From Chloroflexota bacterium (lineage in GTDB: Bacteria; Chloroflexota; Dehalococcoidia; Lucifugimonadales; UBA1127), in the NCBI GenBank assembly GCA_028873745.1, contig JAPPNT010000027.1, positions 10,793 to 45,348 on the forward strand: 34,556 nt of DNA. The letters are read 5' to 3'. Shown piece by piece: positions 14,029 to 22,773 of the stretch. The notes below the pieces were generated by a model. The model was not told where the DNA came from, did no database searches, and saw only the letters and a list, made by a program, of their open reading frames with translations. Within the stretch, counting starts at the first letter, position 1. Each line of letters begins with the position of its first letter. Made by a program: the position numbers and the translations under genes.

Positions 14029-15744
14029 TTGAAGCGGGACGACTTCATCATCCGATTCGCGGGAGAGGGCGGCCAGGGCATGGTCACGTCCGCCGACGGT
14101 CTGGCCCAGGCGGCGTCCATGGCCGGATTCCACGTCCAGACGTTCTCCACTTTCCCGTCGCAGATTCTCGGCGGTCCCACGTGGACCCAGACGCGCATCT
14201 CCACCAGCCCCGTGCGCAGCTCCGGCGACCAGATCGACGTGCTGGTGTGCTTCAACCGCGAGGCGTACGACACGCACAAGGATGAAGTGGCCGCGGACGG
14301 CGTCATCATCTACAACCTTGGCGACTTCCAGTTGGAGGGCGACGGTCAGAGCTTCGGCATACCCTTTGAGGAGCTCGCCAAGTCAACGGGCAACTCCCGC
14401 GCCGAAAACATGGTGGTCATCGGCGCCTTCGCGCACCTGGTCAACATGCCGCAGGAGTTCCTGGACGAGTTTGTGACCAAGCGCTTCTCCCGCGGCCGCG
14501 CCGGTGACGAGGAGATCATCCGCTCCAACATCGAGGCGATGCTCCTCGGACGAAGCCACGCCGCCGCCACCGGATTCACGCTGGCCGAGCTGTCGCCGCC
14601 TGTGAAGCCGGAGTATCCACAGATTCTCATCAAGGGCAACGAGGCCGTGTCGGCAGGCGCACTCGCCGCTGGCATCAACTTCTATGTCGGCTACCCTATC
14701 TCCCCCGCGACGCCCATCCTGGTCTTCATGGAGCGCAACCTCGTCGGCGACGGCAACTTCGCCTACCAGGCAAGCTCGGAGATCGAGGCCATCAACGCCG
14801 TGGCGGGCGCCGGCTACTCAGGCCAGAAGGCCATGACGGCGACCAGCGGCCCCGGCCTCTCGCTGATGAGCGAGGCCATCGGCATGGCCTGGATGACGGA
14901 GATCCCCTTCGTCGTCGTCAACGTGCAGCGCGGGGGCCCCGCCACCGGCCTGCCAACCAAGACGGAGCAGTCGGACTTCCAGGTGGCCCTCCACCCGGCG
15001 CACGGCGACTCGGCCATCCCGGTCATCGCCCCCGGCACCGTGGAGGAGTGCTTCTACGCCACCGTCAGCGCCTTCAACTGGGCCGAGCGATACCAGGGCC
15101 CGGTCATCATGCTCAGCGAGCAAATGCTGGCCGAGCGGGCTCAGAACATCCCGCGGCCGGACGTCAGCAAGGTCCACGTCGAGGACCGCGAGGTCTACCA
15201 GGGCGACAACGGCTACCTCCGATACGAGGCCCGCGAGCTCTCCCCGATGCCCATCCCCGGCGGCCCCGGCCCCTACGTCGCCAACGCCAGCGAGCACGAC
15301 CCCTTCGGCGACACGACCCACCTCCCCCACCGCCACGTCCACATGATGGAGCGCCGGTTCTCCAAGCTGAAGCTGCTGGAGGACGGCGAGTACGAGGCCC
15401 ACAACACGGACTCCCCCGTCGCAGTCATGCCGTGGGGCGGCTCCAAGGGTCCCACAGAGGAGGCCTACGAGGTCCTGCAGGGCTACGGCCTCAACGTTGC
15501 CTGGTACTACACCATGTACTTGCACCCACTGCCAGCCAAGCTCCTGGAGGAGCTGCTGCAGAAGGACCTGGTAATTGTCCCGGAGCTGAACTTCCAGGGT
15601 CAGTTCTCCAGCTACCTCCGGTCCCTGGGCGTCAAGGCGGAGTCCATCACCCAGTACACTGGGCTCCCGTTCAATGTAAGCAACCTGGCCAGGCGGCTGG
15701 AGGAGCGGCTTGGCGCAGGCGCGAGAGGAGCGGTGAACGTATGA
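14029..15744 (+). CDS. korA: 2-oxoacid:ferredoxin oxidoreductase, fused gamma-alpha subunit (KorA-type)
   Basis: The 571-residue protein begins with the gamma domain ('FIIRFAGEGGQGMVTSADGLAQAA', 'TFPSQILGGPTWTQTRIS', about 1-185). The alpha (pyrimidine-binding) domain follows ('GNEAVSAGALAAGINFYVGYPISPATPI', 'ASEIEAINAVAGAGYSGQKAMTATSGPGLSLM', 'NVQRGGPATGLPTKTEQSD'). A C-terminal domain ends near 'VPELNFQGQFSSYLR'. With KorB it oxidatively decarboxylates a 2-oxoacid such as 2-oxoglutarate to an acyl-CoA, reducing ferredoxin, or runs in reverse. The substrate is inferred from overall resemblance. TTG 14029 follows GGGAGG and overlaps the stop of a 10-codon upstream ORF (14000-14032). The stop overlaps korB (ATGA). 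Confidence 0.88.
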   Translation: MKRDDFIIRFAGEGGQGMVTSADGLAQAASMAGFHVQTFSTFPSQILGGPTWTQTRISTSPVRSSGDQIDVLVCFNREAYDTHKDEVAADGVIIYNLGDFQLEGDGQSFGIPFEELAKSTGNSRAENMVVIGAFAHLVNMPQEFLDEFVTKRFSRGRAGDEEIIRSNIEAMLLGRSHAAATGFTLAELSPPVKPEYPQILIKGNEAVSAGALAAGINFYVGYPISPATPILVFMERNLVGDGNFAYQASSEIEAINAVAGAGYSGQKAMTATSGPGLSLMSEAIGMAWMTEIPFVVVNVQRGGPATGLPTKTEQSDFQVALHPAHGDSAIPVIAPGTVEECFYATVSAFNWAERYQGPVIMLSEQMLAERAQNIPRPDVSKVHVEDREVYQGDNGYLRYEARELSPMPIPGGPGPYVANASEHDPFGDTTHLPHRHVHMMERRFSKLKLLEDGEYEAHNTDSPVAVMPWGGSKGPTEEAYEVLQGYGLNVAWYYTMYLHPLPAKLLEELLQKDLVIVPELNFQGQFSSYLRSLGVKAESITQYTGLPFNVSNLARRLEERLGAGARGAVNV

Positions 15745-16607
15745 GCAAGAAAAACCCGGAATACGACTTCAAGTGGTGCCCCGGCTGCGGCGACTTCGGC
15801 GTCCGCCGGGCGCTTGAGATGGCGATGCAACGGTGGACCGTCAAGACCGAGCAGCCCATCGAGCAGAACGTCGTCGTGGCGGGCATCGGCTGCTCCGGCA
15901 ACCTCGTGCACCTGCTGGAGGGCCAGCAGCCCTTCGGCTTCCACGGCATTCACGGCCGCTCGCTGCCCCTCGCCCTCGGCGTGAAGATGGGCAACCCGGA
16001 GCTGAACGTGGTCGTCGTCGCCGGCGATGGCGACTTCCTCAGCATCGGCGGCGAGCACATCGCGCCGCAGGCGGCCCGCAACCTGAACGTCTGCGTCGTC
16101 GTCATGGACAACGGCGTGTACGGCCTCACCAAGGGCCAGAGCTCCCCGACGACCGTCGAGGGCACCGTCACCTCCTCCACCCCTTACGGCAAGATGGAGG
16201 CCCAGGTCAGCCCCCTGCACCTCTACATGACCCTGGGCGTGTCCTTCGTCGCGTCGGGCTTCTCCTCCAAGGTGCGGGAGATGGCGGACCTCATCATGCA
16301 GGGCATGGAGCACCCCGGCTTCGCCATCGTCCACGTGCAGTCGCCGTGCACGACCTACAACAATACCTACGATGTCCTGAAGGGCGACCCGGCAAAGGGC
16401 ATCGCCCCCGTCATCTACGACATTCCGGACGAGCACGACCCCGCCGACCGGTCCGCGGCGATGGCCATGGTCGACTCACCCGGCCTGCCGCTCGGGCTCA
16501 TCTACCAGGATCCCGGCTCCGTCCCGCTGGAGCAGCGGCTCGCCACGGCCACCGTGAACGCGAGGAGCCGCAAGGCGGAGGACGTCTTCGACTCTCTCAT
16601 GATCTAG
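15741..16607 (+). CDS. korB: 2-oxoacid:ferredoxin oxidoreductase beta subunit (KorB-type)
   Basis: The 288-residue subunit carries the thiamine-diphosphate site: 'WCPGCGDFGVRRAL' at the N-terminus, 'GIGCSGNL', the ThDP/Mg motif GDGDFLSIGGEH, and 'MDNGVYGLTKGQSSPTT'. The C-terminal part is of normal KorB length. It forms the catalytic partner of the fused KorA upstream. ATG 15741 overlaps the korA TGA, so the two chains are translationally coupled. No ferredoxin-like delta subunit gene lies beside it, which is usual for two-subunit KorAB enzymes. A terminator follows at 16632. Confidence 0.9.
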   Translation: MSKKNPEYDFKWCPGCGDFGVRRALEMAMQRWTVKTEQPIEQNVVVAGIGCSGNLVHLLEGQQPFGFHGIHGRSLPLALGVKMGNPELNVVVVAGDGDFLSIGGEHIAPQAARNLNVCVVVMDNGVYGLTKGQSSPTTVEGTVTSSTPYGKMEAQVSPLHLYMTLGVSFVASGFSSKVREMADLIMQGMEHPGFAIVHVQSPCTTYNNTYDVLKGDPAKGIAPVIYDIPDEHDPADRSAAMAMVDSPGLPLGLIYQDPGSVPLEQRLATATVNARSRKAEDVFDSLMI

Positions 16608-16631
16608 CTCGGACGCGGCCAGCAGAATTGA

Positions 16632-16667
16632 AGCGGGGCGCCCATCATGGGTGCCCCGCTCGTCTTT
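16632..16667 (+). terminator. Terminator after korB
   Basis: AGCGGGGCGCCCAT (16632-16645) pairs with ATGGGTGCCCCGCT (16647-16660), with one G-T pair and a very short loop. CGTCTTT follows. It lies between korB and the convergent VWA gene. Confidence 0.75.
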
Positions 16668-16682
16668 GCCTAGCCGGCAGGA

Positions 16683-18695
16683 CTACGCCGCCACTCGCTT
16701 CCGGCGGTTGTTGATGTAGTCCACCAGCACGTACTCGCCGAGCTGGTACGGGCTCGTGTAGAACGCGCGCCCCCGGTTGATGCGCGTCATCTTGTCGACG
16801 AAGTCCAGCAGGTAGGGGTTGGACTCCAGCATGAAGGTGTTGATGGTGACGCCCTCCTGCGTGCACCGCCGCACCTCCTTCAGCGTCTCCTGCATCGTCC
16901 GGAAGCTCGGCGGGTAGCTGAAGGCGGCGTAGTCGCCCTCCATGTGCGCCGTAGGCTCGCCGTCCGTAATCATGATGACCTGCCGCGTCGCGCCCTTGTG
17001 GCTGCTCAACAGCTTCCGGGACATCATCAGCGCGTGCTGCATGTTGGTGCCGGATACCCACGCGTTCCACGACGTCTCCGGCAGGTCCTCCTCCTTTATG
17101 CGCCGGCCGTAGTCCGAAAAGCCGATGAGGTAGATGGCGTCGCGCGGGAACTTGCTCCGCACCAGCGCGATTAGCGCCAGCGCCACCTTCTTCGCCGACG
17201 ACCAGCTCCCCCAATGCCCCATCGAGCGGCTCTGGTCCAGCAGCACGCACGTGGCTGCCTGCGTCGCCTGCTCCCGCTCGACGAGCTCGAAGTCGCTGGG
17301 GTGCATGCGCACGGGCGTGCCCGGCCCGTTGCGGACGATGGCGTTGCTCAGCGTCTTCTGCAGGGAGATGTCGAACGGGTCGCCGAACTGGTGCTGCCGC
17401 GTTGCGCCGGAGAGATCGCCCTGCAGGCCCGCCTCGTAGATCTCGTGGTTGGCGAGCCGGTCCTTCTTCAGGTTGGCGAAGACCTCCTTGAGGGCCTTCT
17501 GTCCAATCTTGCGGATGCCGCGCGGCGTCAGCTCCATCCGGTCGCCGTTGCGGCGGATGAAGCCCGCCTCCTCCAGCATCCGCGCGATGTCGCGGAGCTG
17601 CTCCAGGTTGCGCCGCGCCTCCTCGCCGAGCAGCCGCTCGATCTCGTCCAGATCAAGGTCGTCGAAGTTGCCGCGCCGGGCGACCTCCTGAATCTGCTTC
17701 TCCAACTGGTCCATGTCCTGCAGCTCAGCCATGAGCTGCATCGCCTGCTGCAGGTCGAGCGGGTCGTCGCCCATGAACGGGTAGCGCTGGCCCATCTCGT
17801 CGGGGGGCAGGTACTGCGCCATGAGCTGCGCCAGCCGCGCGAGCTCCTGCGCAGTCTCGTCGTCCATCAGCGACTGCATCAGGTCCATGAGCTCTTGCCG
17901 CTGCTCCTCCGACATGGAGTTCATCAGCGACTCCATCTGCGCCATCTGCTGGCGCATGTGCTCCAGCAACTCCTGGAAGTTCTGGGGCGGGTTGGGCCCG
18001 AACATGCCGCCGTAGCGGTCCATGAACTCCTGGAAGTTGGGCTCGCCGCCTGACTCCAGCATGTCGTTCAGGTCGCGCAGCATCTGCCGCAGCGCCGACA
18101 TGTCTCCGGGGGTCATGTTCTCCAGGTTCTGGCGCATGTTCTGCACCATGTTGTTGGCCATCTGCCCGCGCAGCTCATCCATGAGCTCCTGGAACTTGCG
18201 GGCCGCCTCCGGGTCCATGAACTCGTACTCGTTCAGCTCGCGGATCGCCCCGCCGAGGCTCTCCGGCAGGTTGTCCAGCGTCTCCTTGTTGCGCTCCACC
18301 TGCCTGCGCAGGTTCTCGAGGAGCTGGTCCTTCGTGGGGTCCTGTCCGGGCTCGCCGACGCGCTCCTCCGTCTCCTGCACGCGCCGGTCCATGCCCTCGC
18401 GCTCCGTGTCGAGGATGTCGTCGAGCTTCTCCTTGATGCCCTCCATGGTGTTTTCCATGTTGTAGCGCTGGAGCTGCTGCTGGCGCTGGCGGCGGAGGCG
18501 CTCCATCAGGTCGCGAAGGCCGTCGAGGCGCTGGCCGCCGGGCATCTGCATGCCGCGCCGCATCATGTCTCGCAGCGCGCGGTTGATGTCGCCGTGCTCC
18601 ATCAGGTCCTCGGCGAGCGCTTCCATGAGCTCGTCCTGGTCCGGATCGAACACCTGCTGCGAGCCGTCCCACTGCGAGTACCGGAACGTGAGCAT
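16683..18695 (-). CDS. Large VWA-domain protein with Met/Gln-rich helical N-terminal region
   Basis: The 670-residue protein has a C-terminal von Willebrand A domain (about 475-650) with an intact metal site: D487-x-S489-x-S491 (LLDQSRSM) and 'MITDGEPTAHM'. The N-terminal 380 residues are almost entirely helical and rich in Met, Gln, Leu and acidic residues, with repeated 'ELMDLMQSLMDD'-like stretches suggesting long coiled coils. A short region at about 375-420 (ARMLEEAGFIRRNGDRMELTPRGIRKIG) resembles a winged helix. Related VWA proteins work with MoxR/ChlI-type AAA+ ATPases in metal insertion or complex assembly, but none lies next to it here. No signal peptide is seen. ATG 18695 follows GAAGGGGG. 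Confidence 0.75.
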   Translation of the reverse strand: MLTFRYSQWDGSQQVFDPDQDELMEALAEDLMEHGDINRALRDMMRRGMQMPGGQRLDGLRDLMERLRRQRQQQLQRYNMENTMEGIKEKLDDILDTEREGMDRRVQETEERVGEPGQDPTKDQLLENLRRQVERNKETLDNLPESLGGAIRELNEYEFMDPEAARKFQELMDELRGQMANNMVQNMRQNLENMTPGDMSALRQMLRDLNDMLESGGEPNFQEFMDRYGGMFGPNPPQNFQELLEHMRQQMAQMESLMNSMSEEQRQELMDLMQSLMDDETAQELARLAQLMAQYLPPDEMGQRYPFMGDDPLDLQQAMQLMAELQDMDQLEKQIQEVARRGNFDDLDLDEIERLLGEEARRNLEQLRDIARMLEEAGFIRRNGDRMELTPRGIRKIGQKALKEVFANLKKDRLANHEIYEAGLQGDLSGATRQHQFGDPFDISLQKTLSNAIVRNGPGTPVRMHPSDFELVEREQATQAATCVLLDQSRSMGHWGSWSSAKKVALALIALVRSKFPRDAIYLIGFSDYGRRIKEEDLPETSWNAWVSGTNMQHALMMSRKLLSSHKGATRQVIMITDGEPTAHMEGDYAAFSYPPSFRTMQETLKEVRRCTQEGVTINTFMLESNPYLLDFVDKMTRINRGRAFYTSPYQLGEYVLVDYINNRRKRVAA

Positions 18696-18942
18696 CGCGC
18701 CCCCTTCGGCTTGCGGCTTGATGGACTGGGGTGGGCCTGTTGGAGGTTTGGCCTAGCCTAGACGCCGCCGCGTGGAGTGTCAATGCGGGCCGTCTCCCGC
18801 CCGCACTCTTTGCGGTGAACACTTGAAAGGCAGAGTCAGCGGATTCAGTGCAATCACGCTGAATGAGGCAAGAGTTACAGAAGATGATGGAATATCCGGC
18901 AAAAGTTATACTTTGGCCACACAAAAATGGATGGACTTGCCT

Positions 18943-18948
18943 TATAAT
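18943..18948 (+). promoter_or_regulatory. Perfect -10 box just before the lipoprotein start
   Basis: TATAAT (18943-18948) lies 6 bases before ATG 18955, with no Shine-Dalgarno sequence between. Transcription would begin at or next to the start codon, giving a leaderless mRNA. No good -35 is present at normal spacing. Confidence 0.45.
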
Positions 18949-18954
18949 GTTTCC

Positions 18955-20736
18955 ATGTCCGATGAAAGCCTGATTCTGGCGGGAAAGCCGAGGGGTGGCC
19001 CTGGGCGGCTCGGCCTGTCTTCAACGCGGGTACTGCTGCTCACCATAGCGCTTGGGCTGCTGGTCGGCTGTGTCGACCCCGCGGCAACGCCAACACAGAC
19101 GCCATCCTTCAGCGCGCCGACGTCCACGCCGGTCCTAATGGCCACGCCGATAGCCACGGTTGCGCACCCTGCTGTGCCCCCGGCTCCTGGCATGCCGACA
19201 GCCACGGCTGCACCGACGCTGATGTCCCCAGATCCCGACACGCCGACACCCTCGGCTGCCGACCCTTTCGCGAAGTGGAACGAGATGTTGGCGCCGCAAC
19301 ACTGGTGGAGGGACTCCGAACCCTACACGTGCCTGGCTCCGCCGAAGGACACATCCCCCTGGATCGAGGCCGGCATGACTGACCTTGGCGGCTCCGACGC
19401 GCTGTCGCTCATCCGGTACTTCGGCAACGGCAGCTACCTGCGCTACGGCTTCATGGGTTTCGAAGGCTGTACGCCGGTCAAGAAGTATGTTGGGGAGCCA
19501 GGCCCGGTCACCACGCACCTGGACCCGCCGGTCGACCCAACGTACTACTCCCTCGGCGACCTGGACATCACGGTTGACATCGCCCGTGTGCCGCCGGACG
19601 CGCCGGGATGGTTCGAGGACGACGGGATGCGGGAGACGATGACGATGGCGGAGGCGGTGGGCATCCTGAACACGCACGTCGCCCCCTATTACGAGAAGAT
19701 CTCGGAGGGCAAGCTCAGGATCCGCTTCCTTGCGGGGAACGACTTCGCATTGGAGGGAGAGGGTTCACCCGATGACGTATTCGGCCAGAAGCTGCGGCTT
19801 GCAGGGGTGATGGACTGCCGTGGGGATGCCGCCGAAAACTACCCATGCAATCAGGGCGCTCCGGGCGCCCTGAACCGCATCCTGCTGACCGATGTGACGA
19901 CCGACAGTGGTGGTGATGCGTACAACGGCGATGCCCGATTCGGCCTCGTGAGTCTGCGCGAGGCGAACATGGAAACGCTGGTGCATGAGATGGGCCATGC
20001 CTGGATGAGCTGGCCCCACTCCTATACGGAACTTCTGTGGTATCCGTCCGGCGCTCAGGCGAACGGAGAAGCCGACCTTCCCAACCCGTACAGCAATATC
20101 CTGGACTTCATGTCGGGCCTTGCCCTGTCGCCGGTGCTGGGCTGGCATCAGGACATGCCTTCCACCCTCGCGGTGAACCGCTACACAGCGGGGTGGATCG
20201 ACCCCGAGGAAGTCGCGCTGCACCTGAGCGACTCCGGAACATATACGCTGCGTCCTCCGCGCGAGAGGGGCTACCAGTTCCTCGTGATCTCGTCCGGAAG
20301 GAAGTACGCATTCACGACGGTCGAGGTGCTGGACGAGCGCAATCCCGTTTACGTGGAAGAGACGCCCACCGTGTACGACCCCTCATCGCCCGGAGGTCTG
20401 CGCCCGTTTCGATACAGCGGGGTGCTGGTGAGCCGCTACGACCAGACCACGGGCACGGGAACGTCCGCACGCTTCGGCCCCGCGCTGTACGACGAGCGCA
20501 ACCCCAACTTCGCTTCGGACGTGGGCTGGGGCAGGGACGACTACTCGGTCATGCACGACGGCGAGGCCCGCGACATCGGCGGCGGCGTTCGACTCCAGGT
20601 ATCGCGCAACGAGGACGGGAGCTACCAGGTCTCCGTGACCGGGGGCAGGGTTGCGGAGTTCAAGCCCTGGTGCAGAGGCATGTGGTTCGACCGGGAGGAG
20701 TATGACACGGGATGCGCCCTGGATGACGCCAAATAG
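18955..20736 (+). CDS. Secreted lipoprotein, putative zinc metallopeptidase (HExxH)
   Basis: The 593-residue protein has a basic N-terminus, a hydrophobic segment (about 25-37) and a lipobox LLVGC with Cys39, so it should be lipid-anchored outside the cytoplasmic membrane. A Thr/Pro-rich linker (about 40-105) follows. The catalytic zincin motif H344-E-M-G-H348 is in 'ETLVHEMGHAWMSWPHSY'. Later parts ('GWIDPEEVALH', 'GTYTLRPP', 'ISSGRKYAFTTVEVL') resemble the M6/immune-inhibitor-A-like peptidase layout with a C-terminal beta domain, though the exact family is uncertain. The frame is open upstream to 18772, but that sequence is AT-rich and lacks a start signal. ATG 18955 gives a correct lipoprotein signal. 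Confidence 0.75.
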   Translation: MSDESLILAGKPRGGPGRLGLSSTRVLLLTIALGLLVGCVDPAATPTQTPSFSAPTSTPVLMATPIATVAHPAVPPAPGMPTATAAPTLMSPDPDTPTPSAADPFAKWNEMLAPQHWWRDSEPYTCLAPPKDTSPWIEAGMTDLGGSDALSLIRYFGNGSYLRYGFMGFEGCTPVKKYVGEPGPVTTHLDPPVDPTYYSLGDLDITVDIARVPPDAPGWFEDDGMRETMTMAEAVGILNTHVAPYYEKISEGKLRIRFLAGNDFALEGEGSPDDVFGQKLRLAGVMDCRGDAAENYPCNQGAPGALNRILLTDVTTDSGGDAYNGDARFGLVSLREANMETLVHEMGHAWMSWPHSYTELLWYPSGAQANGEADLPNPYSNILDFMSGLALSPVLGWHQDMPSTLAVNRYTAGWIDPEEVALHLSDSGTYTLRPPRERGYQFLVISSGRKYAFTTVEVLDERNPVYVEETPTVYDPSSPGGLRPFRYSGVLVSRYDQTTGTGTSARFGPALYDERNPNFASDVGWGRDDYSVMHDGEARDIGGGVRLQVSRNEDGSYQVSVTGGRVAEFKPWCRGMWFDREEYDTGCALDDAK

Positions 20737-20762
20737 GGCGCCCATCACGTTGCCGCGCAGAG

Positions 20763-20790
20763 CCTGCCCCGTACTCCGATACGGGGCGGG
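20763..20790 (+). terminator. Possible terminator hairpin after the lipoprotein gene
   Basis: CCTGCCCCGTA (20763-20773) pairs with TACGGGGCGGG (20780-20790), 11 bp including one T-G pair, with a 6-base loop. It has no T-run, so intrinsic termination is uncertain. Confidence 0.45.
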
Positions 20791-20930
20791 AACCCAGGGG
20801 GGCAGGGAGAGGAGGGGGCACCTCTGACACCAACCCCTCGCGCCAAAGCCCCGCAACCCGCTACCCTCTCCCCATAAAGACCGCACCCGCTTGCGCACGA
20901 AGCTCGCCGGAGTTGTTTGGACACCCGGCA

Positions 20931-20987
20931 CAGATAGGATTCGAGCACCGGAACGATTCGTATTTGAAAGGGTTCGAATCCTATCTG
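20931..20987. repeat. Inverted repeat CAGATAGGATTCGA/TCGAATCCTATCTG
   Basis: Perfect 14-base arms (20931-20944 and 20974-20987) flank a 29-base centre containing a further ACGATTCGT. The GATTCG core links it to the elements at 7686-7771. Confidence 0.8.
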
Positions 20988-21020
20988 GAGAGAGAATCTT
21001 CATTCGTTTGCCTATCTAGA

Positions 21021-21034
21021 CAGCTACGATTCGT
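21021..21034. repeat. Third CAGCTACGATTCGT copy
   Basis: Identical over 14 bases to the left arm of the hairpin at 7686 and followed, as there, by degenerate GATTCG and CATTCG motifs. Confidence 0.6.
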
Positions 21035-21139
21035 CCCCCGGATTCGTTCCCTTTCAGCTATCATTCGTTGACCCCATGCTTGCCAACCGCAACTATCGAC
21101 GGTAGCCCACGGACAGGGAGCGGCAGCCCCGCCCCGTCC

Positions 21140-21169
21140 TTGCCCGCGCGTAGCTGCCGAACGTATACT
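21140..21169 (+). promoter_or_regulatory. Candidate gatB promoter
   Basis: TTGCCC (21140-21145), an 18-base spacer and TATACT (21164-21169). The start site would be near 21176, leaving a leader of about 47 bases before the GTG at 21223. Confidence 0.45.
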
Positions 21170-21222
21170 TGAAACACTGCATTGCGCCGTGAATGACACT
21201 TGCGGCGCGGGGAGCGCTCCAC

Positions 21223-22698
21223 GTGGAATGGGAACCCGTCATCGGCCTCGAGGTGCACGCGCAGCTGCTCACCAAGAGCAAGATGTTCTGCTCGTGCCCC
21301 GCGGACTACCAGGAGAATGAACCCAATACCGGCGTCTGCCCGGTCTGCCTCGCCATGCCGGGCGTGCTGCCCGTCATCAACAAGCAGGCCGTGGAGCACG
21401 TCATCCGCACGGGCCTTGCGCTCAACTGCTCCATCGGCGAGTTCGCGCAGTTCGACCGCAAGAACTACTCCTACCCGGACCTGATGAAGGGCTACCAGAT
21501 CTCGCAGTATGAGAACCCCATCTCCTACGGCGGATGGATGACCATCGACAGCGACGGCGAGCCCCGACAGGTCGGCATCACGCGCGCCCACCTGGAGGAG
21601 GACGTCGCCAAGCTCCAGCACGCGCGCGACGGCGCGGGGGCAGGCTACGCGCTGATGGACGTCAACCGCGCCGGCGTGCCCCTCATGGAGGTTGTCGGCG
21701 AGCCCGACCTCCGCAGCCCGGAGGAGGCGCGACAGTACCTCACCAAGCTCCGATCCATCCTCCAGTACATCGGCGTGTCGACGGCCGACATGGAGCAGGG
21801 CAGCTTCCGCTGCGACGCCAACGTCTCTATCCGCCCCAAGGGCTCGACGGAGTACGGCACCAAGGTGGAAGTCAAGAACATGAACAGCCTGCGCGCCGTC
21901 GTCCGCTCCCTGGAGTACGAGATTCAGCGACAGACCGAGCTGCTGGAGAGCGGCGGCTCGGTGTCGCAGGAGACGCGCGGCTGGCTGGAGGACCGGGGGG
22001 TGACCGTCTCGCAGCGCTCCAAGGAGTACGCGAACGACTACCGCTACCTGCCCGAGCCCGACCTGCCGCCCCTGCTCATCTCCCGCGAGTGGGTCGACGA
22101 GGTCCGAGAGAGCCTCCCGGAGCTGCCGGACGAGCGTCTCGAACGGCTGCAGCGCGACTACGGCCTCTCGGCGTACGACGCCGCGCTGCTGACGGCCAAC
22201 CGCCGCACCGCCGACTACTTCGAGGAGGCCGTCGCCGCGAAGGCGTTGGAGGGCGAGGCACTCCAGGCGCGCGCCAAGGCCATCGCGAACCTGATCAACT
22301 CGGAGCTCGCCAGGCTGCTGAACATGGCGGGCATCGAGCTATGGGAGAGCAAGGTCGCCGCGCCCGCGCTGTCGGAGCTCGTCGACCTCATCGATGACCG
22401 AACCGTGAGCTCCACACAGGCCAAGCAGGTGCTGGAGGAGGTGTTCGAGACCGGCGACAGGCCGCGAAAGGTCGTCGAGGCGAAGGGGCTCTCGCAGGTC
22501 ACCGACGAGGGCGCGATCCTCGACGCCGTGCGGGAGGCCCTCGACAGCAACCCGCAGGCCGTCGAGGACTACCTGGGCGGCAAGGAGAACGCGGCCAAGT
22601 TCTTGGTGGGACAGGTGATGAAGGTGACGAGGGGCCGCGCCGCCCCAGCAGTCGTCAACCAGCTTCTCGAGGAGCAGCTGGCCGCAAGAAAGCTATAG
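21223..22698 (+). CDS. gatB: Asp-tRNA(Asn)/Glu-tRNA(Gln) amidotransferase subunit B
   Basis: The 491-residue protein has the GatB kinase-like cradle domain with 'WEPVIGLEVHAQLLTKSKMFC', 'NTGVCPVCLAMPGVLPVIN', 'RKNYSYPDLMKGYQISQY', 'DVNRAGVPLMEVVGEPDL' and 'GSFRCDANVSI', then helical and YqeY-like C-terminal domains. With GatA and GatC it transamidates mischarged Glu-tRNA(Gln) or Asp-tRNA(Asn). gatA and gatC are not in the window, so the subunits are dispersed. I chose GTG 21223 (first residues EWEPVIGLEVH) because GGGGAG precedes it and the family begins there. ATG 21193 would add ten residues without a ribosome-binding site. Confidence 0.95.
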   Translation: MEWEPVIGLEVHAQLLTKSKMFCSCPADYQENEPNTGVCPVCLAMPGVLPVINKQAVEHVIRTGLALNCSIGEFAQFDRKNYSYPDLMKGYQISQYENPISYGGWMTIDSDGEPRQVGITRAHLEEDVAKLQHARDGAGAGYALMDVNRAGVPLMEVVGEPDLRSPEEARQYLTKLRSILQYIGVSTADMEQGSFRCDANVSIRPKGSTEYGTKVEVKNMNSLRAVVRSLEYEIQRQTELLESGGSVSQETRGWLEDRGVTVSQRSKEYANDYRYLPEPDLPPLLISREWVDEVRESLPELPDERLERLQRDYGLSAYDAALLTANRRTADYFEEAVAAKALEGEALQARAKAIANLINSELARLLNMAGIELWESKVAAPALSELVDLIDDRTVSSTQAKQVLEEVFETGDRPRKVVEAKGLSQVTDEGAILDAVREALDSNPQAVEDYLGGKENAAKFLVGQVMKVTRGRAAPAVVNQLLEEQLAARKL

Positions 22699-22773
22699 TC
22701 GAGACCGGCCGTCCTGCGCGACAATAGAGGGCGCCGGGAATCAAGGGACCACGAAAGGGAGCAGGGCAAACAC

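Larger units (their letters stand above)
20737..21222. other. Gene-free, repeat-rich stretch before gatB
   Basis: These 486 bases contain no credible gene. They include a hairpin at 20763-20790, blocks CTCTGACACC (about 20822-20831) and CCGCTACCCTC, a 14-base inverted repeat, one CAGCTACGATTCGT copy (21021-21034), several GATTCG/CATTCG motifs and the gatB promoter. The block order matches 7544-7876. Confidence 0.6.
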
